64,000 nt of DNA, from the NCBI GenBank assembly GCA_937873095.1, contig CALMVI010000073.1, positions 1 to 64,000 of the forward strand, read 5' to 3'. The stretch is from an uncultured Acetobacteraceae bacterium (lineage in GTDB: Bacteria; Pseudomonadota; Alphaproteobacteria; Acetobacterales; Acetobacteraceae). The number at the start of each line of letters is the position of its first letter. The stretch's first letter is position 1. Positions 47,490 to 57,995 of this stretch are shown piece after piece. Under the pieces are notes generated by a model. That model was not told where the DNA came from, searched no databases, and saw only the letters and a program-made list of their open reading frames with translations. The position numbers and the translations under genes are program-made.

Positions 47490-49417
47490 TCAGAACTCAT
47501 AGCTCAGCACCGCAGAGACGAGATCCCGGTCGATGAGGCCGTAGTACTTGCCCGCGTCGAAGACGGGGAAGTGGTTGGTGTATTGCACGCCGAAACTCCA
47601 TGCCTGCAGGTAGTTGAAGGTGACGCCGACGCTGGCCGCCGCGGTGTTCTCCTGGAACACGTTGACGCCGACAGGGGACGTGCCGACGAAGTCGTGCTGC
47701 AACGAGAGCGTCGGCTTCATGTCGATCGCGTAAGGCAGAAGATTTGGCATGTCGACGATGACCGCCACGGTGTAGGCGCCGGAAAACTGTGTCGCCTCGT
47801 AGCGTCTGGTGAGTGGCTGGCCGTCCACCGTGCCTATCGGTGCAAAAGCCGAGTCGACATCGGTCGTGTAGGGCGCTTCGAGCTCGCCACGTTCGCGGGG
47901 AAAGCCGGCCACGTAGTCGAACCCGATCTCACCCACCAGCGCCACGCTGCTGATACTGACGCTGGGTATGGCGGCGAGCAGCTTGGTGGCCGTAGTCTGC
48001 GCCTGGATAACGGGATAGCGCTTCCAGCCGTCGAGGATCTGGTCGAAACCAGGCAGGCCGAGCGCCTGGGCCACAGGGTCCGCCTTGATCTGCGCCGCTG
48101 CCGCCGCCACTGTGGCTGAGAGCGCCTTCGTCCGGTTGATGGCGGGGTAGTTGACCAGCAGCGCCGTGTCGGATGCGGCGAACTGGATCGGCTGGTTGAT
48201 CCTGCTGGACAGTTCGCCCTGAATGGCCACCCCGGCCGGTGCGATGAAGTTCCAGCTCACCCCGATCAGGTGGATGTCTTTCGGGTAGTCGGCGAAAAAC
48301 GACGCGGTGGAGGTATAGGTCGTCTTGGCATAGCCGGGCGGCGAGCCCGGCAGCGCCAGCGTGATCGGGTGGGCAGGTCGCCCAGCAGCCCGACCCCGTA
48401 GCCGGAGGCGTTCGGCGAGCCGGTCCGGAACGAGCCGAAGGGCGTGCGGCTATGATAGTTCTCGAAGTAGAGCCCGAGTTCCGTGTCGCCGAGGCTGGCA
48501 AACGTCTTGCGCAACGCGAAACCGAACTCGTCCAGGGTAGTCGGATGACGGTCCAGGCTGCGTGGCAGGCTGCCGCCGAACACGCTGCCGATCGCCTGGT
48601 CCACGCCATAGACGCTGCGGGCGTTGTCCGGGAACACGTAGGAGAGATTGCCGTAGGTGCCGCTATCCGAGATGGTGTCGTTGGTGGAAAAGAACGAGCC
48701 GTCCGGCTCCAGCTTCGAGCGTGTCCAGGCGAACTGCCAAAAGCCCTCCAGCGACACGCCGCCGCCGATATCCGTCCGCACATCCACCACGGGTATCGGC
48801 AGGAATCCCTGCCGCAGTTCCGAACCGGGCGTGCGCAGGGCGGTCGCGTCCAGCGGGTTGATCGAGTTGATGCCGAACTGGATGAACGTGCTCTCGCCCC
48901 AGTTCAGCGCCTGCGCGCCCACGCGCACGTCGAACGCGTGGCCGAGAACCGAAGGACGCGCGAAGGCGTAAGCGTCCAGCAGGCGCAGGTCGGCGCCGAT
49001 GTCGCGCTCTGCGGCACGGCTGAACGGCTGGAAGTCGGTGCGTTCGCTGTCGGCGATAGGATCGTAGAAGCCGGTGGCGCGCGCGAAGAAACCGTAATCG
49101 TCGCGCTTGACCTGGACTTCGGTGGTGATGCGCTGTGTGGCGGCCACCGGCGTGCCCGGCGCGAAGTTGAGATCGCCGTTGTCTGCGTTGGACGTGCCGA
49201 CCTTGCCGCCATTGGCGATGCCGATGAGGTTGTAATCACGATCCGACGTGCGGACATCCACGCTCGAGGACAGCGTGGTGTCGATGTTGACCTGCCAGCC
49301 GCCCAGATTTGTGTCGTAGGCGCAGGCGGTGCCGCAGGGCGCGGCACAGCTCAATGCGATGCAACCGCCGAACAGTAGGCCGCGCGGCCGTCCCTGAGTG
49401 CTTTCAACCGGTATCAA
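47490..49417 (-). pseudogene. DUF1302-family outer-membrane-type protein split by a frameshift near 48370
   Basis: N-terminal ORF 48266-49417 (YDTNLGGWQVNIDTTLSSSVDVRTSDRDYNLIG...GLYFENYHSRTPFGSFR) and C-terminal ORF 47490-48260 (MSWNFIAPAGVAIQGELSSRINQPIQFAASDTA...) continue one another in different frames. Confidence 0.8.
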
Positions 49418-49541
49418 CCCGCCCCTCCCTTGCCGCCGGTTTTCCGGTCTGGCCGTCGTTGCCTCCGGCGACGACGCCGGGAGGTAGACTTTAATAAAAT
49501 ATCATATTAGCATCCGCGCAAGCAAAATCAGCGGAGGATAT

Positions 49542-50457
49542 ATGGGGAACGGTAAGGCGACGGCTCTGCGCGCGCTTTTGCAGCTTCCAGACATCTGCAT
49601 GGCGCCGGGCGCGTATGACGGCATCACCGCACGCCTGATCGAGCAGGCCGGCTTTTCCAGCGGTGTACATGACAGGTGCGGGCACCGCGGCCGCGCGCGG
49701 CTACCCCGATTACGGCCTGCTGACGCTGACCGAGATGGTGGACAATGCCGCCACCCTGGCGCGCGCCGTGTCTGTCCCGCTGATCTCGGACGCCGATACC
49801 GGCTACGGCAACGAGCTGAACGTGACGCGCACGGTGCGTGAGTTCGAGGCCCGCGGCGTGGCTGCCATACACATCGAGGACCAGGTCGCCCCCAAGCGCT
49901 GCGGCCACCTGGACGGCAAGGAGGTGGTCAGTCGCGAGGCGTTCGTATCCAAGATCAGGGCCGCCGTTGCGGCCCGCCACGACCCAGACTTCGTGCTGAT
50001 CGCGCGCACGGATGCCTGCGCCACGGCGGGGCTGGACGAGGCGGTCGCGCGCGCCAACGCGGCGCTGGAAGCCGGCGCGGATGTGGCCTTCGTGGAGGCC
50101 ACGCGCTCGCTGGAGGAGATGGCGGCGGTGCCACGGCGCGTGCAGGGGCCATGCCTGCTCAACGTGGTCCCCGGCGGCAAGACGCCCCCTGTGGACATGG
50201 AAGCGGCCCAGGCGATGGGCTACCGCATCGCGATCTTTCCCGGCGTCTGCCTGCGCGAGGTGATCCCCGTGCTCGACGAAGCGCTGCGCACCCTGATGGC
50301 CACGCGCCGCGCCGCCGACGCGCCACCTGGTGTAAGCGTGCTGCAAACGTTCCGCCGCTTCGGCGCAGACGAGTGGGACGCGTTGCGGCGCAGCTACGAC
50401 CAGCAGACGCCGCACGCGCAAGCCCCCGTTTCGCAAGATCAGGCAGCCGCGCAATGA
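49542..50457 (+). pseudogene. Isocitrate lyase/PEP mutase superfamily lyase split by +1 frameshift near 49659
   Basis: MGNGKATALRALLQLPDICMAPGAYDGITARLIEQAGFS | VYMTGAGTAAARGYPDYGLLTLTEMV...DADTGYGNELNVTRTVREFEARGVAAIHIEDQVAPKRCGHLDGKEVVS. Confidence 0.85.
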
Positions 50458-51857
50458 GTGCGCCCGCCACCCTGTTCGACAAGCTATGGGACCGCCACGT
50501 CATCCGCGACCTGGGTGAAGGCTGGGCCCTGCTGCACATCGACAGACATTTGCTGCACGACCTGTCCGGCCCGCCGGCCCTGCTGGAACTCCGCAGGAAG
50601 GGGTTGCGCGTGCGCAACCCGGAACTGGTTTTCGCCACGCCCGACCACGCGATGTCCAGCGCGCCGGGGCGCACGGGCCAGACGTTCCCGCCAGGCGCGC
50701 GCCTGTGGGCAGGGCTGAAGATGCTGGCCGGGGAGGCCGGCATACGCCTGTTCGACCTTGGTCAGGACGGCCAGGGCATCGTCCACGTCATGGGCCCGGA
50801 GCTGGGCCTGACGCTGCCGGGCATGACGCTGATCTGCGGCGACAGCCACACCTGCACCAACGGCGCGCTGGGTGCGCTGGCCTTCGGCGTCGGCCAGTCC
50901 GAAAGCGCCCACGCGCTGGCCACGCAGACCCTGCGCCAGCGCAAGCCCCGCCGCATGCGCATCCGGCTGGAGGGCACGCCGGGCCAGGGCGTGGCGCCGA
51001 AGGACCTGATCCTGCACGTCATCGGCCAGCTCGGCGCGGCGGCCGGCGTGGAGCACGCCATCGAGTACGCCGGTGCCGCGGTGCGCGCGATGGGCATCGA
51101 GGGACGCCTGACCATCTGCAACCTGTCCGTCGAGCTGGGCGCCAAGTCCGGCATGGTGGCGCCGGACGACACCACCTTCGCCTACGTCCAGGGCCGCCCG
51201 TTCGCGCCGACATCCGCCCAGTTCGACGCCGCGGTGGCCGACTGGCGCAGCCTGGCCGGCGACGACGAGGCCGTCTTCGACCGCGACGTGGCGATCGACG
51301 TCTCGGACGTGGCACCCACGATCACCTGGGGCACCAGCCCCGAACACACCATGCCGGTCGATGGCCTGGTGCCTGATCCCGACGCGTCTGCCGATCCGGC
51401 GGTGCGCCAGACGCGGCGGGCGGCGCTCGACTACATGGGGCTGGAGCCCGGCCGCAAGCTCGCCGGCGCCCGGGTCGACGTGGTGTTCATCGGCTCCTGT
51501 GCGAACTCCCGGATCACCGACCTGCGGGACGCGGCCGCCTTGGCCCGCAACCGCCATGTGGCCGAAGGTGTCACCGCCTGGGTGGTTCCGGGCTCCGTCG
51601 GCGTGCAGCGCCAGGCCGAGCAAGAGGGGCTGGATCGCGTGTTCCGCGACGCCGGGTTCCAGTGGCGCGAACCCGGTTGCAGCATGTGCGTGGCCGCCAA
51701 CGGCGAGCAGGTGCCCCCGGGTGCCCGCGCCGTCTCCACCTCCAACCGCAACTTCGTGGGCCGGCAGGGGCCGGGCGCGCGCACCCACCTCGCCAGCCCC
51801 GCCATGGCAGTGGCCGCCGCCGTCACCGGCACCATCGCCGACGTTCGCAAGATCTAG
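50454..51857 (+). CDS. LeuC-like aconitase-superfamily hydro-lyase large subunit
   Basis: GMTLICGDSHTCTNGALGALAFGVGQSE; GSCANSRITDLRDAAALA; EPGCSMCVAANGEQVPPGARAVSTSNRNFVGRQGPGARTHLASPAMA. Confidence 0.92.
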   Translation: MSAPATLFDKLWDRHVIRDLGEGWALLHIDRHLLHDLSGPPALLELRRKGLRVRNPELVFATPDHAMSSAPGRTGQTFPPGARLWAGLKMLAGEAGIRLFDLGQDGQGIVHVMGPELGLTLPGMTLICGDSHTCTNGALGALAFGVGQSESAHALATQTLRQRKPRRMRIRLEGTPGQGVAPKDLILHVIGQLGAAAGVEHAIEYAGAAVRAMGIEGRLTICNLSVELGAKSGMVAPDDTTFAYVQGRPFAPTSAQFDAAVADWRSLAGDDEAVFDRDVAIDVSDVAPTITWGTSPEHTMPVDGLVPDPDASADPAVRQTRRAALDYMGLEPGRKLAGARVDVVFIGSCANSRITDLRDAAALARNRHVAEGVTAWVVPGSVGVQRQAEQEGLDRVFRDAGFQWREPGCSMCVAANGEQVPPGARAVSTSNRNFVGRQGPGARTHLASPAMAVAAAVTGTIADVRKI

Positions 51858-51870
51858 CAGGATCCAGCCC

Positions 51871-52539
51871 ATGCAACCCTTCACCCTGCTGACCGGCCCG
51901 GCCGCGCCGCTGATGCAGGCCAACATCGACACCGACGTGATCATCCGCATCGAGCGCCTGACCCAGGGCGATCCCGCCAAGCTCGGTGACTACGCGCTCG
52001 AGGCGCTGCGCTACCGGCCGGATGGCACCGAAGACCCGGACTTCGTGCTCAACCAGGCGAAGTTCAGGGGCGCGCCGATCCTGCTGGCCGGTCCAAATTT
52101 CGGCTGCGGCTCGTCGCGCGAGGGGGCGGTCACGGCGCTGGCGGCCCTCGGCCTGCGCTGCATCATCGCCGAGAGCTTCGGCGACATCTTCTTCAGCAAC
52201 TGCTTCCAGAACGGCTTGCTGCCGGTCCGCCTGCCGGAAGCCGCCGTGCTGCAGATGGCTGCCGAGGCGCAGGACCGGCCCGAGCCCTTCACCGTCGACC
52301 TGCACAGGCGGTGCGTCGTCAGCCCGGGCGGAACGGAGCACGGCTTTGCTATTCACGAACTGCGCCGGACCGCGCTCCTGGAAGGCCTCGACGACATCGG
52401 ACTGACCTTGAAGCACGCTGGCGACATCACGGCCTGGCAGGCCGCCGACCGGCAGGCGCGGCCCTGGGTGTGGGACACCGCTTGCCGGCTGCAGACGGCC
52501 CTGGAAGTGGCCCCGGAAGCGGCCACGCAAGCCGCGTGA
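51871..52539 (+). CDS. LeuD-like aconitase-superfamily hydro-lyase small subunit
   Basis: ANIDTDVIIRIERLTQGDPAKLGDYALEALRYR; ILLAGPNFGCGSSREGAVTALAALGLRCIIAESFGDIFFSNCFQNGLLPVRL. Confidence 0.93.
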   Translation: MQPFTLLTGPAAPLMQANIDTDVIIRIERLTQGDPAKLGDYALEALRYRPDGTEDPDFVLNQAKFRGAPILLAGPNFGCGSSREGAVTALAALGLRCIIAESFGDIFFSNCFQNGLLPVRLPEAAVLQMAAEAQDRPEPFTVDLHRRCVVSPGGTEHGFAIHELRRTALLEGLDDIGLTLKHAGDITAWQAADRQARPWVWDTACRLQTALEVAPEAATQAA

Positions 52540-53279
52540 CATCGCGGCCGCAGCCACGTGCTGTGCCGGAGGCCGAACCGGCGGAGACGGTGGTCGGCTA
52601 CACCATCGACGCCTTGCGGGACGCGATACGCGAGGGCCGGCTCGCCCCCGGCCAGCGCCTCGTGGTGGCCGACCTCACCAGCATGCTGGGGGTCAGCAAC
52701 GGACCGGTGCGCGAGGCGATCCGCCGGCTGACCGGGGAAGGCCTCGTCGAGATCGTGCCGCATCGCGGGGCGGCGGTGCGCGTGTTCGACAGCGCCGATT
52801 TGCGCGAAATCTTCGACATACGCGAGGTGCTCGAAGGCCTGGCGGCCCGGCTGGCCGCCGAGCGCACCGGGGCCGCCGGCCGGGATCCGGAGCTGGCGGC
52901 CATGGTCGTCGGCATGCGGGCTATCCTGGAGGACGGCCCGGCCTACATCGCGCATAACCGCGCGTTCCATAAACTCATCTACGCACTGGCCGGCAACGCG
53001 CGGCTGAGCGAACAGGCAGGCCAGTTGACGCTGCCGCTGTATCGCTGGCAGTTCCACACCTTGATGGACCCCGCCTACGCGCGCGTCTCCGCGTCCGAGC
53101 ATGAGGAGATCGCGGCTGCCATCCTGGCGGGCGACGGCGCACGCGCTGAGCGGGCGATGCGCAACCATGTCGACAGCTCCGGGCGCGCGATGATCGACGC
53201 GGCACGCGAAGCAGAAGCACGGCGCGCGGAGGTGACTCACCGTGTCCATAGCCCAAGAGTCGGGCGGTCAGGGTCCTGA
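52536..53279 (+). CDS. GntR-family (FCD) transcriptional regulator
   Basis: GTG start overlapping leuD-like stop; YTIDALRDAIREGRLAPGQRLVVADLTSMLGVSNGPVREAIRRLTGEGLVEIVPHRGAAVRVF. Confidence 0.9.
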   Translation: MTSRPQPRAVPEAEPAETVVGYTIDALRDAIREGRLAPGQRLVVADLTSMLGVSNGPVREAIRRLTGEGLVEIVPHRGAAVRVFDSADLREIFDIREVLEGLAARLAAERTGAAGRDPELAAMVVGMRAILEDGPAYIAHNRAFHKLIYALAGNARLSEQAGQLTLPLYRWQFHTLMDPAYARVSASEHEEIAAAILAGDGARAERAMRNHVDSSGRAMIDAAREAEARRAEVTHRVHSPRVGRSGS

Positions 53280-53541
53280 GCGTCTCAAGGCGGCGCTAGG
53301 ACGCTGCCATCGGACAGGTCGGCTTTTATAAGGCGCGCTCCTGTGGGGGGGGGACAAGACGGGAGATGTGGCCGAAAGCCGCCGGTCCGGTCCGGAGAAG
53401 AATGCGGGCTAGCTACCATCCGTGCTTGGACCGTCAGCCAAGATCGACCAAAGAATGCCATTGCTCCGATAGGCCGCGCCGTCCTGACATGGGAGGCGAA
53501 TGGAGATGCCTTCGCGCCGATCAAAGGGGCCGTCCAATGTT

Positions 53542-53780
53542 TTAGCGCTGCGGCGGGTCTGCGAACGGCGTTCCATGAACGGGTATCTGGCCGTAGTCGG
53601 CGCCGAGTTTCTCGACCAGCCAACGTGGCGGAAGACCGAAGTCGGCCCTGGTCGGTGGCTCGTTCCGGAGCGCTGGAACACCAAGCCCCGCGACCATCAG
53701 CTCGAAGCCGGCGGGCAGATAGAAGTTCAGGAATCGACATCCCGGAGCCGCCATGAAGGCATGCTCATCCCGCCGCTCCT
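53542..53780 (-). pseudogene. Remnant of a cupin-domain protein C-terminus
   Basis: DEHAFMAAPGCRFLNFYLPAGFELMVAGLGVPALRNEPPTRADFGLPPRWLVEKLGADYGQIP; no N-terminal part present. Confidence 0.5.
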
Positions 53781-54650
53781 TTACTGGTAGGCCGAGCCGT
53801 CGGCCGCCCGCGCCGGATGCAGCACGTAGGCTCCGTCCGACGGCACGGCGACCGAGGCGAACTCGCGCGCCAGCCGCTCCAGCGCCGTGCGCATCGGCGC
53901 CCCATGCATCGCATGGCCATGTCCGGTGACGGCATACTCGGGCTGCAGCCTTGCCAGCGCCTCGACCGACGCGCGGGACGCCTCCCAATCCGCGGTGAAA
54001 TACATCGGCGGTCCGTGCAGCTCGGGTGCCTGGGTCGCGGCGGCATAGGCCGATTCCTGCGCCGTGGTGATGAAGGCGTCGCCCGCGATCAGCCCGCGAT
54101 CGGCCTGCCGCCAGAACGACACGTGGCCTGCCGAATGGCCAGGCGTGTGGATCCAGCGCCATCCGGGCATGAACGGCACGCTCCCGTCTTCCGGCAAGGC
54201 GTGCAGCCAACGCTTGACGTTCACCGGGCTGCGCGGAAACAGCGGCGACAGGCGCGACATCAGCCCGCCGCCCACATGCGGATCGGGCGGCGGATAGGAC
54301 GACGTGCCGTTCAGGTAGGGCAGTTCGTGGGCATGCGCGTAGACCGGCACCTCCCACTGCCCCGCCAGCGTCTCCAGCATGCCCACATGGTCGAAATGCC
54401 CATGCGTCAGAACGATGGCGCTGGGCCTGGCGCCGGGGCCGAACCTGCTTTCCACGGCGTGCTCGATGAGGCGCTGCGTGCCGGGCAAGCCCGCGTCGAT
54501 CAGCACCCACTCTGCACCTGGGCTGCCCGCGAGCACCACGTTGACGATGCCGAGCCGGCGATAGGCGAGATCCGGGGCGAGCGTGATCACACCCTGCGCA
54601 TCATCCTCTCCGAACAGGGCCGACCGATCGACCGCAACCTGCTGTGCCAT
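53781..54650 (-). CDS. MBL-fold metallo-hydrolase
   Basis: VLIDAGLPGTQRLIEHAV; IVLTHGHFDHVGMLETLA; HTPGHSAGHVSFWRQADRGLIAGDAFI; AVTGHGHAMHG. Confidence 0.93.
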   Translation of the reverse strand: MAQQVAVDRSALFGEDDAQGVITLAPDLAYRRLGIVNVVLAGSPGAEWVLIDAGLPGTQRLIEHAVESRFGPGARPSAIVLTHGHFDHVGMLETLAGQWEVPVYAHAHELPYLNGTSSYPPPDPHVGGGLMSRLSPLFPRSPVNVKRWLHALPEDGSVPFMPGWRWIHTPGHSAGHVSFWRQADRGLIAGDAFITTAQESAYAAATQAPELHGPPMYFTADWEASRASVEALARLQPEYAVTGHGHAMHGAPMRTALERLAREFASVAVPSDGAYVLHPARAADGSAYQ

Positions 54651-54720
54651 GCGCCACCTCCGGCGAGAGAACCGGCAGGGCCGGGCGTGGTTTCGTCACG
54701 CCGGATCGTCGCCGGACGCG

Positions 54721-55251
54721 TCAGCGCTCCCGCAGCCTGGGCATCAGCTCGACGAAGTTGCAGGGCTGGTGGCGCACGTCGAGCTGCCAGACCAGGATGT
54801 CGTCCCAGGCGTCGCGCACCGCGCCCGTGCTGCCGGGCAGGGCGAACAGGTAGGTCCCGCCGGCCAGCCCCGCCAGGGCGCGCGACTGGATCGTGGAGGT
54901 GCCGATCTTCTGGTAGCTCAGCATGCGGAACAGCTCGCCGAACCCGTCGATCCGCTTCTCGATCACCCGGTCGAACGCCTCGGGCGTCACGTCCCGTCCG
55001 GTCAGCCCGGTGCCGCCCGTCGTGATCACGACGTCGATGGCGGGGGCGGCGATCCAGCGCCGCAGATGCGCCTCGATCGCGCCGGCATCGTCACGCTCGA
55101 TCGTCCGGTCGGCCACCCGATGTCCTGCGGCCTCGATGCGGGCGGCCAGCGTGTCGCCGGACGTGTCGCTGCTCGCCTGGCGGGTGTCCGACACGGTCAG
55201 CACGGCGATCTGGACCGGCTTGAACGGGATGCTCTCGTCGATGCGGCTCAT
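54721..55251 (-). CDS. moaB: Molybdenum cofactor biosynthesis protein B
   Basis: [86 protein letters not shown]. Confidence 0.95.
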   Translation of the reverse strand: MSRIDESIPFKPVQIAVLTVSDTRQASSDTSGDTLAARIEAAGHRVADRTIERDDAGAIEAHLRRWIAAPAIDVVITTGGTGLTGRDVTPEAFDRVIEKRIDGFGELFRMLSYQKIGTSTIQSRALAGLAGGTYLFALPGSTGAVRDAWDDILVWQLDVRHQPCNFVELMPRLRER

Positions 55252-55255
55252 CGCT

Positions 55256-56932
55256 TCAGTGTAGCCTGACCACCGCCTGCTGGAAACGCGATTGCGGCAC
55301 CGCTCCCAGTTCCGGCGTGAAGGCCGGCCACACGCCGGCCGCGATCGCGTCCAGGCTGGGCGCCCGCAGGCCGAACCGCGCAGCATAGCCCCACAGATTG
55401 GTCAGCGTGCGCGAGACGAAGTGGCGGGTTTCCTCGACCGGCATGATCTCCAGGAACATCAGCGGATCGGTGTCGGCGGGCACGGCCCATCGCTGCAGCG
55501 CGTTCGGCCCGGCGTTGTAGCTTGCCAGCACACGCAGCAGGTCGTCGCCGACGCCTGCCTGCTGCGCCAGATAGGCGAGGTAGGCCTGGCCGAGCCGAAG
55601 GTTCTGGCCGGAATCCTGCAGCGTGCTGGCCGACACGGCGTGGCCGAGCGCGCTTGCGGTGTCGGGCATCAGCTGCATCAGCCCGTGCGCGCCGGCGCCA
55701 GACACCGCGGCCGGGTCGAAGTTGGACTCCACATGCGCCACCGCATAGACGAGCGCGCGGTCCAGCCTGAACCCGCCGCGCGGCCGCAGGGCCGGCACCG
55801 GCAGGTCCGCCTCGGTCGCGTCCACCACGCCGGCCAGGTCTGCGACCAGGCCGTCCAGGCCCGCCGCCCCGGCGACCAGGAACAGCGCGCGCGAGAGCGG
55901 CTGGTCGGCCTGTGCCACCGGCCACAGGCGCCGCAGCTCGGCCTCCGCACGGGATGTCTCGCCGACCTGCAGCAGCGCGAACGCGCGATGTCCCTGAGGT
56001 GTCGCGGCGACCGCATCGGCGTCCGCCTCCGCCAGGGTGGGGCTGGGCGGCGGCGCCACGACGCCCGCGCCGAGGACCGTGCGGGCGATCATGCCGTGCA
56101 GGGTGTGCGGTTCGCCCGCCGCACGCACCATCCAGTCGTGCCAGCCGCTGGCGTCGCCGGCGCGCAGATGGGCGCGTGCGGCCCAGAGTGCCGCGGCGCC
56201 GCGCAGGCCGGCCCCGGCGCCCCCGGCCGCCGAAGCGCCCTCGAACAGGGTGGCGCCGGCGGCGTAAGCGCCCCTGCGCCAGGCCGCCAGCCCGGCGACG
56301 TAAGCCGCCTCGCCATCCCGGCCGCGGCTTCTGGTGAAGGCCGCGCGCCCCAGGCGCAGGGCCGCGGCATCGCGCCCGTGCACCAGCGCATCGCGCGCCG
56401 ACGCGGCGCCCGAGGAGAGTGGGTCCGGCGCCCCGCCACGCGCCGCGGCCAGCAAGGCGGAGGAGGGTGCGGCCGGCGCGCGCATGCCTGGCGGCAAGCG
56501 CTTGAGGAGCAGCGCGTAGACGGCGCAGGAATCGGGAAGGTCGGCGTATCGCCCGAGCCAGTCGGACAGAGCGCGCGCGGTGGCCCGCGCCGGGTGGCCG
56601 AGCAGCCGGTCGGCCAGGACGTGGCCGAGCAGGCTCGTGTCGGTCAGCTGCGCCGTCTCGGCCACCGCCTCCGGGATCGCGCCGCGCCGCTGCAGGGCGA
56701 AGATGCGGCGGATGCGCGCGGCCTCGCTGGGCGGCAGCGGCTGGGGCAGACCGACGCCGCCCAGTCCCGCCGGCAGGTGGACCCGCGGCACGGCCATGGC
56801 CAGCTCGTCGGACGCGGCGGCTCCGCTCGCCCCCTGGGCAGGCCGCATGGCGGTGCCGGCCAGGAACGCGGCGCCCGCCAGCACGGCACGAGCGGCCGAA
56901 AGGCGGGAGGTGGAAAGACCGATCCCTCGCAT
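55256..56932 (-). CDS. Lytic transglycosylase (SLT domain)
   Basis: [90 protein letters not shown]. Confidence 0.92.
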   Translation of the reverse strand: MRGIGLSTSRLSAARAVLAGAAFLAGTAMRPAQGASGAAASDELAMAVPRVHLPAGLGGVGLPQPLPPSEAARIRRIFALQRRGAIPEAVAETAQLTDTSLLGHVLADRLLGHPARATARALSDWLGRYADLPDSCAVYALLLKRLPPGMRAPAAPSSALLAAARGGAPDPLSSGAASARDALVHGRDAAALRLGRAAFTRSRGRDGEAAYVAGLAAWRRGAYAAGATLFEGASAAGGAGAGLRGAAALWAARAHLRAGDASGWHDWMVRAAGEPHTLHGMIARTVLGAGVVAPPPSPTLAEADADAVAATPQGHRAFALLQVGETSRAEAELRRLWPVAQADQPLSRALFLVAGAAGLDGLVADLAGVVDATEADLPVPALRPRGGFRLDRALVYAVAHVESNFDPAAVSGAGAHGLMQLMPDTASALGHAVSASTLQDSGQNLRLGQAYLAYLAQQAGVGDDLLRVLASYNAGPNALQRWAVPADTDPLMFLEIMPVEETRHFVSRTLTNLWGYAARFGLRAPSLDAIAAGVWPAFTPELGAVPQSRFQQAVVRLH

Positions 56933-57074
56933 GGCGCGGCCGTAGACAGTATTTTCGACCCGGGCGCAACCCTAGACGTGCCGGCCGGCCAATCAAGGCA
57001 GGATTGTGGCAATCTACCCGCGTATCAGACGCAGCGCAGAAAGACATGGGAATGCAACGTCTGAGTATACACGG

Positions 57075-57848
57075 TCAGACTGGCGCGCCATTTGCCTTCA
57101 TGCCTGCATCCAGGTGCCGTCGCAGTGCAACAAAGTCTGCCCAGGCCTCTTTCTTGGCTGCGGGCGTGCGGAGAATATAGGCTGGATTGAACGTGGCCAG
57201 TGCGGGTATCGGCGCGGGAAGGCCAGGAACCGACACCGCCTGCCACCGCCCGCGAAGCCGCCTGATCGTCTCGTTCCGGTTGGCCAAGGCGCGTGCGGGC
57301 AGCGCGCCCAGGGCCACGATGGTGTGCGGGCGCAGCAGCGTGAGATGGCGCCACAGGAAGGGCGTGCAGATCTGCACCTCCGCCTCGGACGGCGCGCGCC
57401 CTCCAGGAGGCCGCCAGGGCACCATGTTGACGAGCAGGAGGTCCTGGCGGGTCAGCCCGATCGAGGCGAGCATCCGGTCGAGAAGCACGCCCGCGGGCCC
57501 GGCGAACGGTCGGCCCTCGAGATCCTCCTCGGCGCCCGGCACCTCGCCCACGAGGACCAGGCCGGCGCGCGGGTTGCCGTCGGCCACGGCCAGCCTGGTC
57601 GCGGTGGCCGACAGGGCGCATTCGCGATAGCCGGCCAGCGTGCGATAGAGCGACTCCAGCGTGTTCGCGCCCTCGGCTGCCGCCTGCGCCCGCGCGACCG
57701 GTCCCGCCGGCCTCGCCGGCTCTGCCGGCGCGGCGGTGCGCGGTGCGGCGGCGCGCGAGGCCGGGGCGAGCCGGTCGACCGGCTGGTCGTCAAGCGCCTC
57801 GTCGGCGCCCCACTCCATCTGCAGCCGCAACGCGGCGAGCATGTCCAT
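57075..57848 (-). CDS. Uracil-DNA glycosylase family protein
   Basis: LVLVGEVPGAEEDLEGRPFAGPAGVLLDRMLASIGLTRQDLLLVNMVPWRPPGGRAPSEAEV; ALGALPARALANRN; ATFNPAYILRTPAAKKEAWADF. Confidence 0.9.
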   Translation of the reverse strand: MDMLAALRLQMEWGADEALDDQPVDRLAPASRAAAPRTAAPAEPARPAGPVARAQAAAEGANTLESLYRTLAGYRECALSATATRLAVADGNPRAGLVLVGEVPGAEEDLEGRPFAGPAGVLLDRMLASIGLTRQDLLLVNMVPWRPPGGRAPSEAEVQICTPFLWRHLTLLRPHTIVALGALPARALANRNETIRRLRGRWQAVSVPGLPAPIPALATFNPAYILRTPAAKKEAWADFVALRRHLDAGMKANGAPV

Positions 57849-57995
57849 GCCATGTTTTACCGGCGGCCCGGGTTTGCGCAAACCGTGGGCAATCCCAGCT
57901 AGGAAGGCTGCGAAGCGGCGATACCAGCCCTTCAATCGCGGAAGCTGGTTGCCTTATACGTCAACCAGAACACGAACCGACCGAGGACGAACGAG

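Noticed and set aside
55248-57047. 599-aa minus-strand ORF
   Set aside because: Alternative frame of the lytic transglycosylase gene (55256-56932), which carries the SLT motifs
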